The notes: a model not told the origin generated them from the letters alone. DNA of 64,000 nt from Clostridiales bacterium (GCA_015055805.1 SVHN01000004.1:88811-152810), one strand, 5' to 3'. Shown: positions 40,656 through 52,343, numbered from the stretch's first letter. Program-made: numbers and translations.

Positions 40656-41645
40656 ATGAAAAAAATTTTATCTATTTTACTTTCTTGCCTACTTATAATC
40701 ATACCCTTTTCCGCATGCGGAAATAAGGAAGAAAACAAATTAATACGCTTAAACGAAGTAACGCATTCGGTATTTTACGCACCGCTTTACGTCGCAATGG
40801 AAAAGGGTTATTTTGATGAAGAAGGCATAGAAATAGAACTCACTAACGGTGGTGGTGCAGACGCATCTATGACTGCTGTACTTTCACAAACTGCAGATAT
40901 AGGTCTTATGGGACCTGAAACGGTAATTTACGTATACAATCAAGGAAAATCAGATTATCCAAAGGTTTTTGGACAATTAACACAGAAAGACGGTGCTTTT
41001 TTAGTCTCAAAAACCGAGCAACCAAACTTTAAATGGACCGATCTTAAAGGCAGCGAGATTTTAGCAGGAAGAAAAGGCGGTGTTCCAGCGATGACTTTTG
41101 AATATATACTCAACGAACTTGGCATGGAAGACGGCAAAGACGTCACGTTAAACTTTGACGTTCAGTTCAATCTTATAACAAGTGCCTTCTTAGGCGGAAC
41201 AGGCGATTATTGTACCGTCTTTGAACCTACCGCATCAGAATATCAGTCGACTGGAGAATGGTATATCGTTGCAAGCGTTGGCGAACAGGCTGGAGAAATC
41301 CCCTACACGTCGTTTATCGCATTAAGCAGTTATATAGAGAATAATCAAGATACCTTGGAATCATTTTTAACGGCGATTAAAAAAGCGCACGAATTTATGT
41401 CTGAGCACACCGACAACGAAGTTGCCGAGGCAATAGTCAAACAGTTCCCCTCAACTTCAATAAATTCAATAGCCGCATCAATTAAAAGTTACAAATCCAT
41501 AGACGCATGGAGAACTGATCTTCAAGGCACTGAAGAAAGTTTTACAAGACTTCAAGACATAATGGAAAATGCAGGCGAACTAACACAAAGAGCACCTTTT
41601 GACAAAATAGTAGACAACAGCTTGGCAAAAAAGGTCTTCGGATAA
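40656..41645 (+). CDS. ABC transporter substrate-binding lipoprotein (NMT1/SsuA-like)
   Basis: 329 aa; signal peptide with lipobox FSAC; APLYVAMEKGYFDEEGIEIEL. Confidence 0.88.
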   Translation: MKKILSILLSCLLIIIPFSACGNKEENKLIRLNEVTHSVFYAPLYVAMEKGYFDEEGIEIELTNGGGADASMTAVLSQTADIGLMGPETVIYVYNQGKSDYPKVFGQLTQKDGAFLVSKTEQPNFKWTDLKGSEILAGRKGGVPAMTFEYILNELGMEDGKDVTLNFDVQFNLITSAFLGGTGDYCTVFEPTASEYQSTGEWYIVASVGEQAGEIPYTSFIALSSYIENNQDTLESFLTAIKKAHEFMSEHTDNEVAEAIVKQFPSTSINSIAASIKSYKSIDAWRTDLQGTEESFTRLQDIMENAGELTQRAPFDKIVDNSLAKKVFG

Positions 41646-41675
41646 AAAACGTTAAATTACACGGCGGATAAAATC

Positions 41676-42428
41676 ATGAAAAAACTTTTAGAATTAAAAA
41701 ACGTATCTATGACATACCAAACAATGACTGATGAAATAACGGCGATTAAAGGTTTAAGTTTTAATTGCAACGACGGCGAATTTATATCAATAATCGGTCC
41801 GTCAGGTTGCGGAAAAACCACCATATTATCATTAATTGCAGGACTTTTAACGCCGACGTCGGGCAACATTATAATTGATGGTCAAAATAAACTCGGCAAA
41901 AAAGATAGTTTGGGATATATGTTGCAAAAAGACCAACTATTTCCGTGGCGAACTATAGAAAAAAACGTTTTTTTACCGCTGGAAATAAAAGGAATTAATA
42001 CCAAAGAAAACCGCGATTACGCAATATCTTTACTTGAAAAATACGGGCTAAAAGATTTTAAAAAAAATTACCCCGACCAACTGTCTGGCGGCATGCGACA
42101 GCGCGCTGCATTAATTAGAACGCTTGCAGCAAAACCCAAACTTTTACTACTTGACGAACCCTTTTCTGCTCTTGATTATCAAACCAGACTAAGTGTTTGC
42201 GACGACGTATATAAAATTATAAAAGCCGAGCAAAAAACTGCGGTTTTAGTAACTCACGATATATCTGAAGCAATCTCTATGTCTGACAAAATCATAGTCC
42301 TAACCGCTAGACCGTCACAAGTAAAATCAATATTTAAACCCAACCTAGGAAAAGGCTCTCCTTTAAAAAACAGAGAAAGCCCTGACTTCGGATTTTGGTT
42401 TGAAAAAATTTGGAAGGAGCTTAACTAA
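41676..42428 (+). CDS. ABC transporter ATP-binding protein
   Basis: 250 aa; GPSGCGKTT Walker A, LSGGMRQRAALIRTLA, LLLDEPFSALD. Confidence 0.94.
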   Translation: MKKLLELKNVSMTYQTMTDEITAIKGLSFNCNDGEFISIIGPSGCGKTTILSLIAGLLTPTSGNIIIDGQNKLGKKDSLGYMLQKDQLFPWRTIEKNVFLPLEIKGINTKENRDYAISLLEKYGLKDFKKNYPDQLSGGMRQRAALIRTLAAKPKLLLLDEPFSALDYQTRLSVCDDVYKIIKAEQKTAVLVTHDISEAISMSDKIIVLTARPSQVKSIFKPNLGKGSPLKNRESPDFGFWFEKIWKELN

Positions 42429-43240
42429 TGAAAAACAAAAACGACTTCTCCCCCGAACATTTAAGATATATTAGAAAGGTAAAAAGCGAAACTATTTTTG
42501 TCTTTATAATGAGATTTTTAATACTAATTTTATTATTAGGTTTATGGGAATTATTTGCAATGCTTGAGTTTATAGACCCGTTTATTTCTAGTAGTCCTTC
42601 AAGAATTATAAAGACAGTTAAGGATCTCTTTATCGAAAATAACTTACTATACCACATGGGAATAACTATGTATGAAACAGTACTTGGTTTTTTAATTGCC
42701 GTTGTCCTTGGCTACTTAATCGCTCTATTATTATGGTGGTCAGAACGCACAAGGCGCATCATGGAACCTTATATTGTAGTTCTAAATAGTCTTCCTAAAA
42801 TCGCGCTAGGCCCTATCATCATAGTTTGGTTTGGTAGTGGCAGCAAGGCCATTATTTTCATGGCGATACTGATCGGAATAATCGTTGCAATTATAACCAT
42901 GCTAAACGGATTTTTAGCAACAGATAAAAACAAAATACTATTGCTTAAATCAATGGGCGCAAGTAAAATTCAAATTTTAATTAAACTAGTTATCCCCGGA
43001 AGTCTTCCAACACTAATAAGTATGTTAAAAATAAGCGTTGGCATGGCTTGGGTCGGCTCAATTATGGGTGAATACTTAGTATCAAGGGCTGGTCTTGGAT
43101 ATTTAATAGTTTACGGCGGTCAAGTGTTTAAGTTGGATTTAGTAATGACGGCAACAGTTGTTCTATGTGTTTTAGCAACGTTTATGTACGCGTTAGTAGC
43201 CCTACTTGAAAAATTAATAATAAAATATAAGTCAAATTAA
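42428..43240 (+). CDS. ABC transporter permease (SsuC/TauC-like)
   Basis: 270 aa; multiple TM segments; SLPKIALGPIIIVWFG, MGASKIQILIKLVIPGSLP. Confidence 0.9.
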   Translation: MKNKNDFSPEHLRYIRKVKSETIFVFIMRFLILILLLGLWELFAMLEFIDPFISSSPSRIIKTVKDLFIENNLLYHMGITMYETVLGFLIAVVLGYLIALLLWWSERTRRIMEPYIVVLNSLPKIALGPIIIVWFGSGSKAIIFMAILIGIIVAIITMLNGFLATDKNKILLLKSMGASKIQILIKLVIPGSLPTLISMLKISVGMAWVGSIMGEYLVSRAGLGYLIVYGGQVFKLDLVMTATVVLCVLATFMYALVALLEKLIIKYKSN

Positions 43241-43243
43241 CAT

Positions 43244-43272
43244 GAAAAACGAGCCTATCAAGGCTCGTTTTT
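43244..43272. terminator. Bidirectional terminator
   Basis: GAAAAACGAGCCT-atca-AGGCTCGTTTTTC between convergent genes. Confidence 0.85.
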
Positions 43273-43274
43273 CA

Positions 43275-45251
43275 CTATTTTACTTTTGAATTCTTAAGAG
43301 AATTTAATACCGCAAGTAGCATCACCCCGACGTCAGCAAGCATAGATACAAAGATTGGTAGTGTTATAAATATACTAAGCAGCATTATAAAAAATTTGAC
43401 AAACAACGATCCCACAATATTTTGAATAACGGTAGAACGAATTTTTTTAGAGTGTTTAATAATTACCGAAAGTTTTTCTAAATTATCGTCAAGAATTACG
43501 ACGTCAGAACTATCCACGGCAATTTCGCTACCAAGTTTTCCCATTGAAATTCCAACGTCTGCAGTAGCGAGCGATGGCGTATCGTTTATTCCGTCCCCAC
43601 AATAAACGACTTTTCCATAAGAGTTACTCTTTATTTCTTTAATTCTATCAACTTTCTGCTCAGGCAACTGCTCGAAATACACCGCGTCTAACTCAAGTTC
43701 TCTTCCGACTTTTTCCGATATAAGCTTCTTATCACCGCTTAGCATAAAGCAATTTTTTACACCAACTTTTTTAAGCGATAATATAGCCTGCCTTGCATTA
43801 TGCTTTATCTCATCTTCAAAATATATTCTCCCAGCAAGTTTATTGTTTACCGAAACATATACAACCGTTTCTTCTATTTCTTCTTTTATTTCAACTCCCA
43901 CCATCTCCATTAATCTTAAATTACCAACTGAAATATTTTTGTTTTCTATACTTGACGTTAACCCAAGCCCTACAATCTCTTTCAAAGAATCAACAGAATA
44001 ACGCTTGCCTCCCTTAAATTCTTCAACAATCGCTACGGATATCGGGTGATTTGATTTTTCTTCAACAGAAAGCGCATATGCTTTTATTTCATCAGCGGAA
44101 AAACCATTTTCAATCAGTACTCTAGACACTTTTAAATTACCTTTCGTGAGTGTTCCCGTTTTATCAAACACCACTACTTCCGTATTAGCAAGCAGTTCAA
44201 TACAATTACTACCTTTTACTAATATTCCTTTTTTAGCAAGCCCACCTATTCCGACAAAAAATGCAAGCGGCACAGATATAACTAAAGCGCACGGACAAGA
44301 TATTACCAAAAAGGATAAACCTTTATATATCCACTTATAAAAATTCATATCGTCGAAAAATGCAGGGACTGTCGATACAAGCAGTGCAAGAACTGCTATT
44401 ATAGGCGTATATACCTTTGCAAACGACGTGATGAATTTTTGACTTTTAGCCTTTTTAGATATTGAACCCTCAACCATAGAAATTATACGCTCAACCGTAC
44501 TATCTTTATATAGCTTAGTTGTTTTAACAACTATCGGATCACCCAAATTTATTGAACCACTATATATTTCATTACCTACAACGGCGTTGTAAACCTTACT
44601 TTCCCCAGTAACGGTTTTAACGTCTAACATTGCCACTCCCGCAAGTAAAGTACAGTCTATCGGAACGAGTTCGCCCTTTTTTACTTCCAAAACACTTCCT
44701 ACTTTCACCGATTCAGGCTCTACATCACACACGCCATGCTTATCAATCAAATGAACGACAGTACTTCTAATCTTTGATAATCCAGCGATTTTTCTTTTAG
44801 AACTTAAAGTTGCAATATTTTCTAGTAATTCACCAAGATTAAACAACAATATAATTAGCACGCCTTCAGTTTGATAACCTATACAAAAGGCAGCGACAGA
44901 CGCAATAAACATCAAAGTATTTTCATTAAATAAATCACCTTTTATTGCATCTTTCACAAAAGCAATAATTAATTGATGCCCAACAATCAAAGCAGACAAA
45001 ATATATAATATTAGCGAAACTATTTCCTTTTGCACAAATAAATATGTGATTACAAACAACGTGAAAGATGTTATAATTTTTACTATATCAAACAAATACT
45101 CGCGTAATATTCTTTTATTTTTAATCGACTCCGTACAATTATGTTCATCATGACAATGTCCACACCCACAAGACAACCCCATACTCGCATTATTCTCATT
45201 ACAAGTGCACGTATTCAATTTATCAACTTTTTGTTTAATATCTTTTCCCAT
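43275..45251 (-). CDS. Heavy-metal translocating P-type ATPase (P1B, Zn/Cd type)
   Basis: 658 aa; SCPCALVIS, DKTGTLTKGN, HPIS, GDGINDTPSLATADVGIS; Cys/His-rich N-terminus. Confidence 0.92.
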   Translation of the reverse strand: MGKDIKQKVDKLNTCTCNENNASMGLSCGCGHCHDEHNCTESIKNKRILREYLFDIVKIITSFTLFVITYLFVQKEIVSLILYILSALIVGHQLIIAFVKDAIKGDLFNENTLMFIASVAAFCIGYQTEGVLIILLFNLGELLENIATLSSKRKIAGLSKIRSTVVHLIDKHGVCDVEPESVKVGSVLEVKKGELVPIDCTLLAGVAMLDVKTVTGESKVYNAVVGNEIYSGSINLGDPIVVKTTKLYKDSTVERIISMVEGSISKKAKSQKFITSFAKVYTPIIAVLALLVSTVPAFFDDMNFYKWIYKGLSFLVISCPCALVISVPLAFFVGIGGLAKKGILVKGSNCIELLANTEVVVFDKTGTLTKGNLKVSRVLIENGFSADEIKAYALSVEEKSNHPISVAIVEEFKGGKRYSVDSLKEIVGLGLTSSIENKNISVGNLRLMEMVGVEIKEEIEETVVYVSVNNKLAGRIYFEDEIKHNARQAILSLKKVGVKNCFMLSGDKKLISEKVGRELELDAVYFEQLPEQKVDRIKEIKSNSYGKVVYCGDGINDTPSLATADVGISMGKLGSEIAVDSSDVVILDDNLEKLSVIIKHSKKIRSTVIQNIVGSLFVKFFIMLLSIFITLPIFVSMLADVGVMLLAVLNSLKNSKVK

Positions 45252-45274
45252 AAATCACCCTTGACAAATTTAGT

Positions 45275-45294
45275 ATATTATCAATTACTAATAT
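45275..45294. promoter_or_regulatory. Candidate ArsR-family operator upstream of the P1B ATPase
   Basis: Minus strand ATATTAGTAATTGATAATAT; 17/20 match to the 45700-45719 site. Confidence 0.55.
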
Positions 45295-45308
45295 ATACTG
45301 ATTTATTT

Positions 45309-45338
45309 AAGGCAACAATTTGTTGCCTTAAATTTTTA
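45309..45338. repeat. Near-perfect palindrome in the arsR-ATPase intercistronic region
   Basis: TAAGGCAACAA-T-TTGTTGCCTTA, extending to ATTTAAGG...CCTTAAAT. Confidence 0.8.
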
Positions 45339-45344
45339 CAAACA

Positions 45345-45686
45345 TTAACACTCTTTATGCTCTAATGCAAGTTTTATTATATTCACAACGTGGTCATCCG
45401 CAAGTGAATAAAGTACTTGATTGGCATCTTTTCTTGATTTTACGATATGGCAATCTTTCAGTTTTCTAAGATGCTGGGAGGTTGCAGACTGTTTACCACC
45501 TGTAATTTCACATATATGATAAACGCAAAGTTCTCCTTCTAAAAGTGCCAACAATATTTTCATTCTATTGACTTCACCTAGTAGAGAAAAAATATTACTT
45601 ACAGTCTTTACGTTTTCAAGATAATCTTCACTTGTTTTCAACATTTCCCTTATTTTTTCATGCTTAACTTCACAGCAATTATTCAT
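45345..45686 (-). CDS. ArsR/SmtB-family metalloregulator (start reassigned to MNNCCEV)
   Basis: ELCVYHICEITGGKQSATSQHLRKLKDCHIVKSRKDANQVLYSL; N-terminal NNCC; SD gaggtg. Confidence 0.9.
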   Translation of the reverse strand: MNNCCEVKHEKIREMLKTSEDYLENVKTVSNIFSLLGEVNRMKILLALLEGELCVYHICEITGGKQSATSQHLRKLKDCHIVKSRKDANQVLYSLADDHVVNIIKLALEHKEC

Positions 45687-45699
45687 GATCACCTCAATA

Positions 45700-45719
45700 A
45701 TATTAGCACTTGCTAATAT
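45700..45719. promoter_or_regulatory. Candidate ArsR-family operator upstream of arsR
   Basis: ATATTAGCA-ct-TGCTAATAT perfect 9-bp inverted repeat. Confidence 0.65.
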
Positions 45720-45792
45720 AGATTAGCATTAATTTAAATAGTTGTCAAGCAAAAAAAGAAAATGTTTTTTATTTTTAACTAAAAACAGCTTA

Positions 45793-47271
45793 CTACAACA
45801 GTATACAAATAATACCGCCGCGATTTTCGTTTACAATACGAGTGAGAGTTTTTCGCATTTTACCTTGCGCATCTTTTGGCATGGCAGTAAGCTTACCAGC
45901 CAGACCTTCATTAACTAAGTCGTGTAAAGATTTTCCAAACATATTAGTTTCCCAAATCCCAGCTGGATTATCTTCGAACTTATTCATGATAAAGTTTATA
46001 AGGTCTTCGCCTTGTTTTTCCGTTCCGACGATAGGCGCGACTTCTGTTGATACGTCTACTTTCATTATATGTAAACTTGGCGCAGATGCTTTAAGTTTTA
46101 CCCCATATTTTCCGCCCTGTTTAACAAGTACAGGCTCTTCTAGGTTCATTTCTTCAATAGTTGGAAGAACCACGCCATATCCACTATCTTCCGCCTCAAC
46201 AAGTGCGTTTTTAATCTTTTCAAACTTTCTCTTTTCATTAGAAAATGATTTAATATAGCTCATAAGTTCAAAATCATTTTCTATGTTTTCACCACACTCT
46301 TCAGACAATACCTTGAAATATAATCCTTCTTTTGCAGAAAGATTATAGTCACAAAATCCGTCACCCAGCCTAATTTCTTTTAACGATAAATTATCAAAGT
46401 TCTCATTATCAGAAAATATCTCGTCTAGCTCATAAAAATCACGCATTTTAGTGATGTTTTGGGACGCCACCTTAATTTTTTCTATCATATCAGATATCAA
46501 CGCGCTATCTGGTGGCAACGCTTGCATCCATTTTGGAAGTTCAACGTTAAATCCACACATTGGAAATTCAAGAAGCAACTTTTCCATTACGACGTTAACG
46601 TCTTCCACCGTCATCAAATCAACGTTTAACGCAACGACAGAAACGCCGTGTTTTTCTTCGAGTTCGGCTGCTAATTTTTGCGCCAACTCGCTTTGCGGAT
46701 TTTTGCTATTCAAAACTATTATAAATGGTTTGTTTATAGCCTTTAATTCTCGAACAACTCTATCTTCTGCCGGCACGTACTCAGTTCTAGCAATATCTCC
46801 GATACTGCCGTCAGTAGTCACGACTATTCCAACAGTTGAATATTCATCAATTACTTTTTTCGTTCCGATGTCTGCTGCTTTAGAAAAAGGAATTTCCTTT
46901 TCGCTCCAAGGTGTTTTTACAAGTCTAGGTTTACCGTCTTCTTCGTGTCCTACCACACCATCGACTAGATATCCCACACAATCAATAAGCCTAACGTTTG
47001 CAGTCGCTTTGTTCTTAAATTGAACTTTAACAGCGTTTGACGGAACAAACTTAGGCTGTGTTGTCATAATAGTTTTCCCATCGGCAGACTGCGGCATTTC
47101 GTCGGTTGCAATTTGTTTTTGAAGTTTACCGCTAATATTCGGCAAAACAACCTTTTCCATAAATCTAGTAATAAAAGTTGATTTTCCCGTTCTCACAGGT
47201 CCAACAACACCGACGTAAATATCTCCACTTGTTCTTGCAGCGATATCCTTATATATATCGTATTTATCCAT
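45793..47271 (-). CDS. spoIVA: Stage IV sporulation protein A (start reassigned to MDKYDIYKD)
   Basis: GVVGPVRTGKSTFITRFMEKVVLP, DEMPQSADGKTIMTTQPKFVPSNAV; C-terminal RIVNENRGGIICILL; SD gggagg. Confidence 0.96.
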   Translation of the reverse strand: MDKYDIYKDIAARTSGDIYVGVVGPVRTGKSTFITRFMEKVVLPNISGKLQKQIATDEMPQSADGKTIMTTQPKFVPSNAVKVQFKNKATANVRLIDCVGYLVDGVVGHEEDGKPRLVKTPWSEKEIPFSKAADIGTKKVIDEYSTVGIVVTTDGSIGDIARTEYVPAEDRVVRELKAINKPFIIVLNSKNPQSELAQKLAAELEEKHGVSVVALNVDLMTVEDVNVVMEKLLLEFPMCGFNVELPKWMQALPPDSALISDMIEKIKVASQNITKMRDFYELDEIFSDNENFDNLSLKEIRLGDGFCDYNLSAKEGLYFKVLSEECGENIENDFELMSYIKSFSNEKRKFEKIKNALVEAEDSGYGVVLPTIEEMNLEEPVLVKQGGKYGVKLKASAPSLHIMKVDVSTEVAPIVGTEKQGEDLINFIMNKFEDNPAGIWETNMFGKSLHDLVNEGLAGKLTAMPKDAQGKMRKTLTRIVNENRGGIICILL

Positions 47272-47299
47272 AAAAAAACCTCCCACACGTTACAAAAGT

Positions 47300-47328
47300 A
47301 TTATATGAGAGGTTCTTTTAAGTTATGA
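47300..47328 (-). promoter_or_regulatory. Candidate sigma-E-type promoter of spoIVA
   Basis: Minus strand TCATAAC, 14-nt spacer, CATATAAT, 29 nt upstream of the start. Confidence 0.45.
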
Positions 47329-47370
47329 AGATTTATATATAATTTATTTAATTTGTTTAATCAGAAAAAA

Positions 47371-48144
47371 TTAATTGTCGTTTTCTTTGTTTTCCGCCTC
47401 GAGTTTAGCTTGCGCTTTTTTGGCTTTCATTTTTACAACCATTTCCTTTATAGACGTCGGGTGTTCTTCACCAGCCAGCATTCTTTTAATGTTAAGCCTA
47501 TGCGCAAACCATGTAAACAAGCAGATTGCAAATATTAACATATTAGACAGCACGTAAAAGGTAATCGTCTTCGAGTCAAGGTTAGTTCCATACAATAGAA
47601 AAAGTCTTATACTTGCGCCAACCGCAGGCGGTGTAATAGCTATAAACGACCCCATCGCGCCAAACTCAGTAAAATATATAAAAGCAAGCGCAGCAACAAG
47701 TGCCATTATAACTACCGCTGTCCAAGTCGCGCCATAAGCGCAAGAACAAACCAAGAAAACACCTATTGTAGTTGCAATGCCCTTTCCGCCCTTAAACTTT
47801 AAAAATACGGGATAAATATGACCAAGAACGGCACAAAGACCACATAAATATATTGCAAAGTCGCCAACGACGTATCCACAGCCATCAAAGTATTTATCTT
47901 TCAGCAAAAAGAAAGCAACTAAGGTTGGTATAACACCTTTCATTATATCCAAAAAAAAGGTAAGTAAACCAAATTTAAGTCCAAGATTACGACTCATGTT
48001 TAGAGTTCCAGGATTTCCGCTTCCCATCTTGCGAATATCCGTGTTTTTCATTTTGGAAATAATTAACGCCCAGTTAACGTTTCCAAGAAGATAACTGCAA
48101 ATAGCAAGTATAAACAGTATCCAAAAATTACTCATCTTCTTCAC
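47371..48144 (-). CDS. plsY: Acyl-phosphate glycerol-3-phosphate acyltransferase
   Basis: 257 aa; GSGNPGTLNMSRNLG, FLKFKGGKGIATTIGVFL; extended charged C-terminus. Confidence 0.92.
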   Translation of the reverse strand: MKKMSNFWILFILAICSYLLGNVNWALIISKMKNTDIRKMGSGNPGTLNMSRNLGLKFGLLTFFLDIMKGVIPTLVAFFLLKDKYFDGCGYVVGDFAIYLCGLCAVLGHIYPVFLKFKGGKGIATTIGVFLVCSCAYGATWTAVVIMALVAALAFIYFTEFGAMGSFIAITPPAVGASIRLFLLYGTNLDSKTITFYVLSNMLIFAICLFTWFAHRLNIKRMLAGEEHPTSIKEMVVKMKAKKAQAKLEAENKENDN

Positions 48145-49444
48145 GCTCCCTAACCATAAGTTTTATCGGCGTTCCAGAAAAGTCGTAAGCTTTTCTTAAA
48201 TTGTTTTCCAAATACCTCTTGTATGAAAAATGCATAAGCGCGCTTTCGTTGACAAAGAATAAAAACGACGGCGGTGTAGTGCCTAGTTGGGTAACGTACT
48301 TAATCTTTAAGCGTTTACCGTTAACCGAAGGTGGTTCGTTTGCTCTAACACAATCCAAAACCAAATCGTTTAGTTGACCAGTAGATATGCGCCTATTTGC
48401 ATTTTCAAGCACTCGAATAGCAAGGTCAAGTATCTTATCAGTCCTAAGTCCCGTCTTTGCCGAAACGTAGATCGGTAAAACGTAATCCATGAACTTTAAT
48501 TGCTCTTTTAAATCGTTATTGAATATATTAATGGTATTAGTATCTTTTTCAACTAAATCCCATTTATTCATCACAACAATAGACGGCTTACCTTGCTCGT
48601 GAATATACCCACAAATTTTAACATCTTGCTCAGTTATTCCTTCGTTTGCATCAATCATCATTATGCAAACGTCAGCTCTTCTTATTGCACCGAGCGCACG
48701 CAAAACACTATAATATTCAAGGTCTTCTTCAACACTTTTCTTCTTCCTAATTCCAGCAGTATCAATAAGCGTAAACTTTTGTTCTTTATAGATAAATTGA
48801 GTGTCGATAGCGTCCCTAGTGGTACCTGCTATGTCAGACACAATAGTCCTATCAAACCCTAGTAATTTATTACATAAACTCGACTTGCCCGCATTTGGTT
48901 TTCCAACAACTGCAAGCTTAATTGAATCGTCTTCTTCTTTCTCGCCAAAACCGTCAATTAAAGTAACCACTTCGTCTAAAAGATCACCTATTCCCGACCC
49001 ATGCTCGGCAGAAATACCAAACGGTTCGCCAAGCCCCAAATTATAAAACTCATAGAGTTTTTCGGGGTCATAATTATCGAGTTTATTTACTGCAAGAACA
49101 ACGGGCTTTCCAGATTTTCTTAGCTTCATTGCGACGTCTTCGTCCGACGCATTCAAACCTGTTTTTGCGTCGGTAAAAAGTATAATAACGTCAGCGGTTT
49201 CGATTGCTATTTCCGCCTGTTTTTGAATATGACGCCACATTTCGTCGGTTGACTTTAATTCTAAGCCACCGGTATCTACAAGCGTAAAATACCGACCACA
49301 CCACTCTGCGTCAGCATAAAGCCTATCCCTAGTAACACCAGGGAAGTTTTCTACTATTGAAATTTTCTTTCCGACAACCTTGTTAAAAAACGTTGATTTA
49401 CCAACGTTAGGTCTGCCGACTATTGCCACTAAAGGTTTTGCCAC
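48128..49444 (-). CDS. der: Ribosome biogenesis GTPase Der (EngA)
   Basis: 438 aa; two G domains (GRPNVGKSTFFNKV; GKPNAGKSSLCNKL), KH-like C-terminus. Confidence 0.97.
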   Translation of the reverse strand: MAKPLVAIVGRPNVGKSTFFNKVVGKKISIVENFPGVTRDRLYADAEWCGRYFTLVDTGGLELKSTDEMWRHIQKQAEIAIETADVIILFTDAKTGLNASDEDVAMKLRKSGKPVVLAVNKLDNYDPEKLYEFYNLGLGEPFGISAEHGSGIGDLLDEVVTLIDGFGEKEEDDSIKLAVVGKPNAGKSSLCNKLLGFDRTIVSDIAGTTRDAIDTQFIYKEQKFTLIDTAGIRKKKSVEEDLEYYSVLRALGAIRRADVCIMMIDANEGITEQDVKICGYIHEQGKPSIVVMNKWDLVEKDTNTINIFNNDLKEQLKFMDYVLPIYVSAKTGLRTDKILDLAIRVLENANRRISTGQLNDLVLDCVRANEPPSVNGKRLKIKYVTQLGTTPPSFLFFVNESALMHFSYKRYLENNLRKAYDFSGTPIKLMVREREEDE

Positions 49445-49462
49445 GATTATCCCGTCCTTTTA

Positions 49463-49747
49463 TTAAATAAACCACAAAAGTATTGTTCCGACCACGTAAA
49501 CAATTATTGCTACCCAAAACAAAACGCTTACCCATTTTGCTCTACCGGGAAGAAAATTATATGCAGATATACCGATCACTATTAGCACAAACATATTTCT
49601 TACTGTTTTAAGAACACTAATTAGTGGTCCTTTGATTTCATTTATACCAATCAAAGGTAACACATTCTCAATTAATATAAGTAGCGCAACTATGATTAAC
49701 GCTACATAAGACAATGTATTTAATGTGTTTTTATTTGAACTTTTCAT
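49463..49747 (-). CDS. Small membrane protein of unknown function
   Basis: 94 aa, three hydrophobic segments. Confidence 0.65.
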   Translation of the reverse strand: MKSSNKNTLNTLSYVALIIVALLILIENVLPLIGINEIKGPLISVLKTVRNMFVLIVIGISAYNFLPGRAKWVSVLFWVAIIVYVVGTILLWFI

Positions 49748-49755
49748 AATGCCTC

Positions 49756-51209
<1,454 letters not shown>

Positions 51210-51743
51210 CTTGCTCTTTAGAGTTCAACTTATCGTTATTATCTTTATTGTCGCTTGATTTTTTAAACAATGCGTCTGAGTCAAGAAATAAATAATGTAT
51301 AACAAACATTACAACCCCAACGCACAAAAACGAATCGGCAATATTAAAAACAGGAAAGTCCATAAACGTAAGCAAAATAAAATCCCTAACGTAGCCAAAC
51401 GCTACTCTGTCCACAAAATTACCTATCGTACCGCCAACAATGAAAACTATAGAATACATCAACCATTTATACCCTTTTTTCATTGCGTAAAGATACATTG
51501 CAGTAAACAAACAGAGCGCAACCACCGTTAAAATCTTAAAAAAGGTTTGAGCCCAAGAAACGCCCGACAAAAAACTCCACGCTGCGCCTGTATTTTGAAC
51601 GTAAGTGATGCTTATCAGACCTTTAATAAAAACTGTCGTACCTTGCTTAAAGTATAAATCCTTAAAGCAACTTTTAGTCACCAAGTCAAGAACTATGGTT
51701 ATGGCAAGAACAACAATAGGAAGTGCGTAAAAAATTACACGCT

Positions 51744-52331
51744 TTAATCTATCAACCCCAATTCTTTGCATAAATCCTCCAATTGTAATTCACCAGGGTT
51801 TAGAACTTCTTCCATATTAAACCCATTACCTTCCGTTGCCGCTATATAATCATCAATTTTAGACTTAGGATCAAACTTTTTGCTAGTTTTTTTAGTCTTA
51901 GCGTCAATTATTTGGTTTAGTTCTTCAGCCCCACCACTTTTTTTAGTCTTTTTCAAAAATTTATCAAGGCGATCTTTTATTTCAACCGCTTGATTAACGG
52001 GCGCATACATAGGATACTTTTCTTTCAACGCAGAAAAATAATCGTCCCATCTTGCAGAAAAAGCTTTTAACCTTTCAATTTCAAGCGCATAGTTAAGTTC
52101 CGCCTTTTCCTTAATCTCGCCAGCAGTATGCTCTGCATCAATCAAGGCAGATGTCATTTCTTTTTCTTTGTTTTTAAACTTTTGAATTTTATTTTGAAGC
52201 TCGGTATTTTCCTTGGAAAGTTCGAATATTCTGCCCTTTTGTTCTGCAAGCTTAGCTTCATATTCAATTTTATAAGCATTAATGATTTCAATCACTTCTC
52301 TCTGCTTATATTTCTTTTTGTTAATCTCCAA
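51744..52331 (-). CDS. DivIVA-like coiled-coil protein
   Basis: 195 aa; long coiled coil with alternating charged residues; located upstream of lspA-rluD-pyrR. Confidence 0.55.
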   Translation of the reverse strand: MEINKKKYKQREVIEIINAYKIEYEAKLAEQKGRIFELSKENTELQNKIQKFKNKEKEMTSALIDAEHTAGEIKEKAELNYALEIERLKAFSARWDDYFSALKEKYPMYAPVNQAVEIKDRLDKFLKKTKKSGGAEELNQIIDAKTKKTSKKFDPKSKIDDYIAATEGNGFNMEEVLNPGELQLEDLCKELGLID

Positions 52332-52343
52332 ATCCGACCTCCG

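Noticed and set aside
45842-47023. Plus-strand ORFs of 138 and 190 aa opposite spoIVA
   Set aside because: Antisense to spoIVA, which has full-length conserved motifs; composition looks like reverse-complement translation.
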